Both the position numbers and the translations under genes were made by a program. From DASWJZ01 sp964487455 (GTDB lineage Bacteria; Pseudomonadota; Alphaproteobacteria; Rhizobiales; Afifellaceae): a DNA stretch of 9,653 nucleotides. The stretch is from the NCBI GenBank assembly GCA_964487455.1, contig CAZARE010000233.1:1-9653 (forward strand). Reading direction: 5' to 3'. The notes below the pieces were generated by a model that saw only the letters and a list, made by a program, of their open reading frames with translations, searched no databases and was not told where the DNA came from. Positions 5,308-9,653 of the stretch are shown here, piece after piece (the first letter of the stretch is position 1; each line of letters begins with the position of its first letter).

Positions 5308-7193
5308 AGACATCCGCGGAGACCACCGCCTCCGACGCCGCGACGCATGCCGCCGCGTCGAGGAGCGAGGCCGGCGAGCCGGCGCTTTGGACGATCCTGC
5401 TGATCTTCTGGGGCGCGTTCGCCGCCGCGATCGCGATCACCGCGGCGCTCAACCCCGCCATGTTTGTGCGTCAGGACCCCGACAGCCTGATGCGGCTCGT
5501 CCAGGTTCGCGATCTTCTGGCCGGCCAGGGCTGGTTCGATCTGATGCAGTATCGCATGGACCCGCCCGGAGGCGCGCTCATGCACTGGTCGCGCGTGATC
5601 GACGCGCCGATCGCAGCGCTAATCCTCATCGGCGATCTCGTCGGGATCGGCGAGGCTTTTGCGCTCATCGCCTGGCCCCTCATCCTGTTTCTCGGCCTCA
5701 TGGCCGGCGTGATGTTCAGCGCCATTGCGCTGGCGGGCCGCGCCGCCGCGGTTCCGGCCCTCATCCTCTCGCTCGTGTTTCTCGACCCGCTGCTTTTCTT
5801 CCTGCCCAACACAATCGACCATCACAACGCCCAATATGCATTGACGGCGTTGATGCTCGCGACCGCGCTACGGCTTGCCGAGCGCCCGGTCCTTGGCGCC
5901 GCGCTCGGCGGGGGCGTGGCGCTGATGCTGGCGATCGGCCTTGAGATGCTGCCGTACGTAGCGGCGTTCGCCGCGTTCGTCGCGCTGCGCTGGGCGCTGC
6001 GGAGCCTGGACGGCCGCACCGCAGCCGGTTTCGGCCTCACCGTGGGATGCGGGCCGGCGGCGCTCTATCTGATCACCGGATCGCGCGAAGCGCCGCTTGC
6101 CTGCGATTCGCTCTCTTGGGCCTTCGCGCTTCCCGCCGCGGTCGCGGGAATAGGTCTCGCGGCGACGGTTCTTGCCTTGCACGGGACGCCAAGCGTCGTC
6201 CGTCGGCTCGCCGGCCTTGGCGTGGTTGGCGCGGCCGCGCTCGCGACCTTGATCCTGATCGCACCGAGCTGCCTCGGCGGGCCGTACGGCATGCTCTCGC
6301 CCGAGCTTAAGGCGATTTGGCTGGGCACAATCACGGAGGCGCAGTCGATCCTGGACTATGCGGCCCGCCGTCCCGTCGCCGCGATCGCGACGCTGGGCCC
6401 GCCCGCCGTTGCGCTTGCGGTCGCGCTTTGCCGCGTCTGCTACGGCTCGGCGCAGCAACGGCTTGCCTGGGCGCTGCCGCTCGCGCTGCTCGGCATGGCG
6501 CTGGCGCTCGGCTTCTATCAGGTGCGCACGCTGCCCTACGCCAACATAGCCGCGATTGCGGTGCTCGGCGCGTGGCTGGCCGAGCTCGCGGCTCGCCACC
6601 ACGTCACGTCGCTCAGAACGAGAGCGGCGATGCCGGTGCTGGCGGGCTTTATCGTCGCCTGTCCGCTGATGCATGTGGCGGTCGGCTGGGCCGCCGTGGA
6701 GGGCTTGTCGCTCGCCAGCGGCGGACGCATCGCCCCACCGGAGACGCCGGCGCCGCCAGAGGCAACGACGGCCGGCCTATCGAGCGCCGAGAAGGAATGC
6801 CTCGGTCCCGACAGTGCCGCGTTGCTGAGCCGCGTGCCGCGCGGCCTGACGCTGGCCCCGGTTTTCTACGGCCCCGCGGTGCTGATGCTCTCCGAGCACA
6901 GCGTCGTTGCCGGACCCTACCATCGCGCCGGGGGCGCCATCCTCGATGCGATCCACGCCACGCACCGCGCGCCGGCTGAGGCGCGCGCGATCCTCAAGTC
7001 GCGCCACGTCGACTACATCGCCATCTGCTCGACCTCGCGCGAATCGGCAATCGCCGCCGACGAGGCGCCCGAGGGTCTGCTTGCGGCGCTGCTGTCGGAC
7101 GCGGCGCCCGCCTGGCTCGAGCCGGTCCCGGGGCCGGAGGGCGTCAAATTGAGGCTCTGGCGGGTTGTCGATTTGCAGGACGCCCAGCCTTAA
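5304..7193 (+). CDS. GT-C-fold polytopic glycosyltransferase, STT3/AglB-like
   Basis: A 629-residue inner-membrane protein with about 10-12 helices, predicted to use a polyprenyl-phosphate-linked sugar on the periplasmic side. After a hydrophilic leader (1-27) and first helix (29-50) comes the large external loop QDPDSLMRLVQVRDLLAGQG (57-76) with the acidic DPD motif (58-60) expected of GT-C enzymes, then a conserved-looking YRMDPPGGALMHWSRVID (83-100). LPNTIDHHNAQYAL (167-180) carries a DHH motif like that of archaeal AglB/STT3 proteins; GLEMLPYV (212-219) follows in a helix. The last helix ends near 466, and residues 475-629 form a periplasmic domain containing EHSVVAGPYHRAGGAILDAI (531-550) and ILKSRHVDYIAIC (563-575). 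No WWDYG motif of true oligosaccharyltransferases is seen. GTG start: the next in-frame Met is at residue 53, beyond the first helix. Probably the transferase partner of the divergent GT2-GtrA pair; acceptor unknown. Confidence 0.75.
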   Translation: MKTSAETTASDAATHAAASRSEAGEPALWTILLIFWGAFAAAIAITAALNPAMFVRQDPDSLMRLVQVRDLLAGQGWFDLMQYRMDPPGGALMHWSRVIDAPIAALILIGDLVGIGEAFALIAWPLILFLGLMAGVMFSAIALAGRAAAVPALILSLVFLDPLLFFLPNTIDHHNAQYALTALMLATALRLAERPVLGAALGGGVALMLAIGLEMLPYVAAFAAFVALRWALRSLDGRTAAGFGLTVGCGPAALYLITGSREAPLACDSLSWAFALPAAVAGIGLAATVLALHGTPSVVRRLAGLGVVGAAALATLILIAPSCLGGPYGMLSPELKAIWLGTITEAQSILDYAARRPVAAIATLGPPAVALAVALCRVCYGSAQQRLAWALPLALLGMALALGFYQVRTLPYANIAAIAVLGAWLAELAARHHVTSLRTRAAMPVLAGFIVACPLMHVAVGWAAVEGLSLASGGRIAPPETPAPPEATTAGLSSAEKECLGPDSAALLSRVPRGLTLAPVFYGPAVLMLSEHSVVAGPYHRAGGAILDAIHATHRAPAEARAILKSRHVDYIAICSTSRESAIAADEAPEGLLAALLSDAAPAWLEPVPGPEGVKLRLWRVVDLQDAQP

Positions 7194-7223
7194 GGCTCGG
7201 CCCGTCTCGTGCTACATGGCGCC

Positions 7224-8228
7224 ATGCTCCGGCACTGGCTGATTCCCCTCCTGGCTTTTCTCGCGGCGGTCGCGCCTTCGGCTGCGCAGGAGAGGCCGGC
7301 CAAGGAGCTCTTCGGCGCCGCGCCGCTGCCGGCCGACCTGCCGCCGCAGCCAATCGGCTTCTACAGTCGCGGCTGCATGGCCGGCGGCGTGCAGCTGCCC
7401 CCCGACGGAGCCAACTGGCAGGCCATGCGCCTCCACCGCAACCGGCAATGGGGCTTGCCGATCCTCGTCGACTTCGTGGTGAAGCTGGCGCACGACGCCG
7501 CCGCCGAGGACGGCTGGCCGGGGCTGCTCGTCGGCGACCTGCAGCAGCCGCGCGGCGGCCCGATGCTGACCGGGCACGCCTCCCACCAGGTCGGCCTCGA
7601 CGGCGACATCTGGCTGACGCCGATGCCGGGGCGGCGTCTGAGCGAGCAGGAGCGCGAGGAGCTTTCGGCCGTTCCCGTGGTGGAGCCGGGGCCGCACCAA
7701 GTCGACCGCAACGTCTGGACCCCGGCGCACGGGCGGCTGATCCGCCGCGCGGCGCTCGATCCGCGCGTTGAGCGCATCTTCGTGGCGCCGGGCATCAAGA
7801 AGGAGCTTTGCGCAACGGCCGGATCGGACCGCTCGTGGCTGCGCAAGGTGCGGCCCTATTACGGGCACAACTACCACTTCCACGTCCGGCTATCCTGCCC
7901 GCCCGGCACGGCGTGCCGTTCGCAATCGCCGCCGCCGCCGGGGGAGGGCTGCGGCTCCGATCTGGACTGGTGGTTCACCGAGGAGCCCTACAGGCCGACG
8001 CCTCCCTCCGACGCGCCGCCGCGGGAGATCATGATGGCGGAGCTTCCGGCCGCGTGCCGCGACGTCCTGCTGGCCCGCCCGCAGGCGGGGAGCATGACCA
8101 TGCTGCAAGCCTTCGCCGCGGCGGCGGGGAAGCCCGTCCCGGTGACGCCGGCGATCGTCGCGGCGGAGCTCCTGGCGGAGGGAATGCTGCCGGCGCGCCT
8201 GCCGCGCCCGCGTCCGGACGGGCGCTAG
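7224..8228 (+). CDS. mepA: Murein endopeptidase MepA (peptidase M74)
   Basis: A 334-residue periplasmic zinc metallopeptidase that cleaves D-Ala-meso-DAP (4-3) and, in E. coli, also DAP-DAP (3-3) cross-links of peptidoglycan. Signal peptide 1-22 (LIPLLAFLAAVAPSAAQ). The family segments are clear: CMAGGVQLPPDGANWQAMRL (51-70), GPMLTGHASHQVGLDGDIWL (112-131) with ligands His121 and Asp128, LDPRVERIFVAPGIKK (178-193), and GHNYHFHVRLSCP (214-226) with His218/His220. Cysteines at 51, 196, 225, 231, 243 and 278 suggest disulfides. The C-terminal part beyond about 232 is longer than in the E. coli enzyme and ends RLPRPRPDGR. ATG at 7224 chosen because it directly precedes the signal peptide; GTG at 7209 is possible. 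It starts 30 nt after the GT-C gene and may be cotranscribed. Its stop lies in a CTAG shared with the msrA stop. Confidence 0.95.
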   Translation: MLRHWLIPLLAFLAAVAPSAAQERPAKELFGAAPLPADLPPQPIGFYSRGCMAGGVQLPPDGANWQAMRLHRNRQWGLPILVDFVVKLAHDAAAEDGWPGLLVGDLQQPRGGPMLTGHASHQVGLDGDIWLTPMPGRRLSEQEREELSAVPVVEPGPHQVDRNVWTPAHGRLIRRAALDPRVERIFVAPGIKKELCATAGSDRSWLRKVRPYYGHNYHFHVRLSCPPGTACRSQSPPPPGEGCGSDLDWWFTEEPYRPTPPSDAPPREIMMAELPAACRDVLLARPQAGSMTMLQAFAAAAGKPVPVTPAIVAAELLAEGMLPARLPRPRPDGR

Positions 8229-8884
8229 GCGGCCTCCGCCGCCGGCGCCGGGCAGCTCACGCCGGTGCCGCCGAGGCCGCAATAACCGGCCGGGTTCTTG
8301 GCCAGATATTGCTGGTGGTAGTCCTCGGCGAAGTAGAGCTCCGGCGCCTCGACGATCTCCGTCGTGATCCCGCCGTAGCGCTCGCCGAGCGCGCGCTGAT
8401 AGGCGTCGCGCGAGGCTTCCGCCTGACGCCGCTGCTCGTCGCTGAAGGCGTAGATGCCCGAGCGGTACTGCGTGCCGACGTCGTTTCCCTGGCGCATGCC
8501 CTGCGTCGGGTCGTGCGCCTCCCAGAAGCGGCGGAGGAGCTCCGCGTAGGAGACGGCTTTCGGGTCGAACACCACGAGCACCACCTCGTTGTGTCCGGTC
8601 ATCCCGGTGCAGACTTCCTGGTAGGTCGGGTTCGGCGTCGCCCCGCCAGCGTAGCCGACGGCGGTGACCCAGACCCCCGGCGTCTGCCAGAATATCCGCT
8701 CCGCGCCCCAGAAGCAGCCGAGGCCGAAGAGCGCCTTCTCGCTTCCCTCCGGATAGGGGCCCGTCAGCGCGTGGCCGTTGACGAAATGCGCTTCCGCCGT
8801 GGGGATCGCTTCGCCACGACCGGGGAGCGCCTCGCCCGGGCCGGGCATCCTGAGCTTCTTGGAGCCTTTGCTGAAGAGGAACAT
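8225..8884 (-). CDS. msrA: Peptide-methionine (S)-S-oxide reductase MsrA
   Basis: A 219-residue cytoplasmic enzyme that reduces methionine-S-sulfoxide, free or in proteins, using thioredoxin. The catalytic motif GCFWGAE (56-62) places the nucleophile at Cys57. Further family segments are VGYAGGATPNPTYQEVCTG (77-94... key residues Y78, G80, Y88), GHNEVV (97-102), and FWEAHDPTQGMRQGNDVGTQYRS (120-142 region). Resolving cysteines Cys202 and Cys211 in YCGLGGTGVSCP give the three-cysteine E. coli type. The N-terminal 30 residues are the usual extension of the longer proteobacterial form. The ATG at 8884 has GGGAGA (8891-8896) 6 nt upstream. No signal peptide, so it protects cytoplasmic rather than periplasmic proteins. 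It follows the small membrane-protein gene by 20 nt, likely one transcript, and converges with mepA. Confidence 0.97.
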   Translation of the reverse strand: MFLFSKGSKKLRMPGPGEALPGRGEAIPTAEAHFVNGHALTGPYPEGSEKALFGLGCFWGAERIFWQTPGVWVTAVGYAGGATPNPTYQEVCTGMTGHNEVVLVVFDPKAVSYAELLRRFWEAHDPTQGMRQGNDVGTQYRSGIYAFSDEQRRQAEASRDAYQRALGERYGGITTEIVEAPELYFAEDYHQQYLAKNPAGYCGLGGTGVSCPAPAAEAA

Positions 8885-8904
8885 GAGAGATCTCCCGGCT
8901 AGGG

Positions 8905-9231
8905 TCAGGTCGCAAACTCGCGGCCCATCGATGGACGCCGCCGCCGCGACCCGAGGACAAGCAGGAGCACGCCGACGACGGCAAGCACCAGTACGGTGGG
9001 CGCGGCGAGCATCCATACATAGAGAACGTCGAAGGGCCACAGGATGAACGCCGCCAGCTCTTCCGCCGACTCCGTCCAGCCGGCCCAGGCGGCGGCGGTC
9101 GCCCACGTCTCGGAGAGCGGCGTCAGCACCAGGGCCGATGCGGCGAGCGACTTGGCGCCGTCGACGATGGCCGCGACGAGGGCGGCCGCGACGATCCACA
9201 ATCCGAGGAAGCGGGCGATGAATCGAAACAT
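8905..9231 (-). CDS. Small two-helix membrane protein, function unknown
   Basis: A 108-residue protein I do not recognise by name, though it has the look of a conserved small alphaproteobacterial membrane protein. Helix 1 spans about 5-22 (IARFLGLWIVAAALVAAI) and helix 2 about 76-94 (AAPTVLVLAVVGVLLLVLG). Between them is a 50-residue Ala/Trp-rich, mildly acidic loop (DGAKSLAASALVLTPLSETW...), and the end is a basic RRRR tail, which by the positive-inside rule puts both termini in the cytoplasm. The ATG at 9231 was chosen because it places the first helix at the N-terminus; the frame remains open upstream into the tRNA gene, which cannot be coding. Ribosome site weak. It lies 20 nt before msrA and probably shares its transcript. 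A genuine gene on the evidence of hydrophobic pattern and spacing; role unknown. Confidence 0.7.
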   Translation of the reverse strand: MFRFIARFLGLWIVAAALVAAIVDGAKSLAASALVLTPLSETWATAAAWAGWTESAEELAAFILWPFDVLYVWMLAAPTVLVLAVVGVLLLVLGSRRRRPSMGREFAT

Positions 9232-9338
9232 GCGAGCATAGGTAGGGCGGATCGGCGCCAGCGGCAACGCCTTGAAGGCCGCCGCGCCGGCATCGCCGCC
9301 GCCGCGGGCGCCGGCATCCCGCTGACCGCGGCGTCGCC

Positions 9339-9366
9339 TTGCGGTGGGCCGGTCCGGTCGATACAT
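9339..9366 (+). promoter_or_regulatory. Probable promoter of tRNA-Ser
   Basis: TTGCGG (9339-9344) and ATACAT (9361-9366) are separated by 16 nt. TTG-rich -35 boxes are typical of alphaproteobacterial housekeeping promoters. Transcription would start around 9373, a few nt before the mature tRNA 5' end at 9378. Spacing and position fit; the boxes are imperfect. Confidence 0.4.
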
Positions 9367-9377
9367 GAGGCGCACCC

Positions 9378-9467
9378 GGAGGGGTGGCCGAGTGGCTGAA
9401 GGCGCACGCTTGGAAAGCGTGTTTACGGGAAACCGTAACGCGGGTTCGAATCCCGCTCCCTCCGCCA
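9378..9467 (+). tRNA. tRNA-Ser (anticodon GGA)
   Basis: A complete class II tRNA of 90 nt with encoded CCA. The acceptor arms GGAGGGG (9378-9384) and TCCCTCC (9457-9463) pair with one G-T; the discriminator G is followed by CCA at 9465-9467. The D arm contains GGCCGAGTGGCTGAAGGC. The anticodon stem CACGC/GCGTG (9405-9409, 9417-9421) encloses TTGGAAA with anticodon GGA at 9412-9414, reading UCC and UCU. A long variable arm with GTTTACGG-AA-CCGTAAC identifies serine, and the T arm is CGGGTTCGAATCCCG. It is divergent from the small membrane-protein/msrA operon. Its 3' end is a common integration site for islands and the DNA beyond changes composition. Confidence 0.97.
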
Positions 9468-9653
9468 ACTGCACCGAAATTAACGTTCTCTCACGGGATC
9501 TGGCACGGTAAAAAGCGCCACGTTCTGCGGAGCCCTCGTAACAAACCTTTGGACTGTAGTCTCCGTCACGGGTGCCACGGGCATTCTCTGCTCGGCGTTT
9601 TTCCTATGGACTGGACGAATTCGGTACGGATTTCGATGTGTTTGAACGGCCGA
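9468..9653. other. Lower-GC tail after tRNA-Ser, no recognised gene
   Basis: Hand counting gives 100 G+C in 186 nt (about 54%), far below the coding DNA to its left. No tRNA, terminator with T-run, or known protein motif was found. On the minus strand a frame runs open from the window edge to a TAA at 9480-9482 (57 codons, ending LFTVPDPVRER), and on the plus strand ATG at 9606 is open to the edge (16 codons). Neither matches a family I know, and open frames of this size are expected by chance. The tail could be plain intergenic DNA or the edge of an element integrated at the tRNA. Confidence 0.5.

Noticed and set aside
5868..6674. 268-codon minus-strand frame opposite the GT-C gene
   Set aside because: Highly charged Arg/Glu-rich shadow translation with no domain; the plus strand encodes a coherent polytopic membrane protein.
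7890..9020. 376-codon minus-strand frame overlapping msrA in another frame
   Set aside because: Low-complexity Arg/Gly-rich shadow; the msrA frame carries GCFWG and the resolving cysteines.
9480..9653. Open minus frame as the C-terminus of an integrase next to tRNA-Ser
   Set aside because: No tyrosine-recombinase end motif (H-x-x-R or the final catalytic Tyr context) can be seen, and 57 open codons are not significant.

Overview
The window looks like chromosomal DNA of a GC-rich alphaproteobacterium, most likely of the order Hyphomicrobiales (Rhizobiales). The basis is its high GC, the extensin-like/L,D-transpeptidase/MepA gene types, the GTG/TTG starts and the tRNA-Ser. This is a judgement from protein style; no search was run, and genus cannot be told. 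I see no insertion sequence, CRISPR array, rRNA or phage gene.

Layout. (a) 1-1438: the last 40 codons of chorismate synthase (aroC), convergent with a small SpoIIAA-like (STAS/SEC14-fold) protein. That gene is divergent from a classical short-chain dehydrogenase of the general-stress-protein type, which has a possible sigma-EcfG promoter in front of it. (b) 1510-3836: two translationally coupled secreted cell-wall proteins, a YkuD L,D-transpeptidase and an extensin-like protein that carries an M15-type zinc-peptidase residue pattern. (c) 3794-7193: a divergent surface-glycosylation cluster. On the minus strand are a GtrB/DPM-synthase-like GT2 glycosyltransferase with two C-terminal membrane helices and a GtrA flippase-like protein; on the plus strand is a large GT-C-type polytopic membrane protein with a DxD loop motif and a DHH motif resembling STT3/AglB. 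(d) 7224-8228: MepA, a murein endopeptidase, only 30 nt after the GT-C gene. (e) 8225-9231 on the minus strand: a two-helix membrane protein followed by msrA (methionine sulfoxide reductase A), probably one transcript. (f) 9378-9467: tRNA-Ser(GGA), followed by 186 nt of clearly lower GC in which no gene is recognised.

How the genes may work together. GT2 + GtrA + GT-C is the classic composition of a three-component lipid-linked glycosylation machine: the GT2 charges undecaprenyl phosphate with a sugar in the cytoplasm, GtrA helps move it across the membrane, and the GT-C transfers it outside. Here it is embedded between three periplasmic peptidoglycan enzymes, which suggests an envelope-building locus. 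The acceptor of the sugar is unknown. This cluster, especially the STT3-like protein without the usual WWDYG motif, is the best candidate in the window for an undescribed system. The stress-type SDR and MsrA fit envelope/oxidative stress protection, but the link is only positional.
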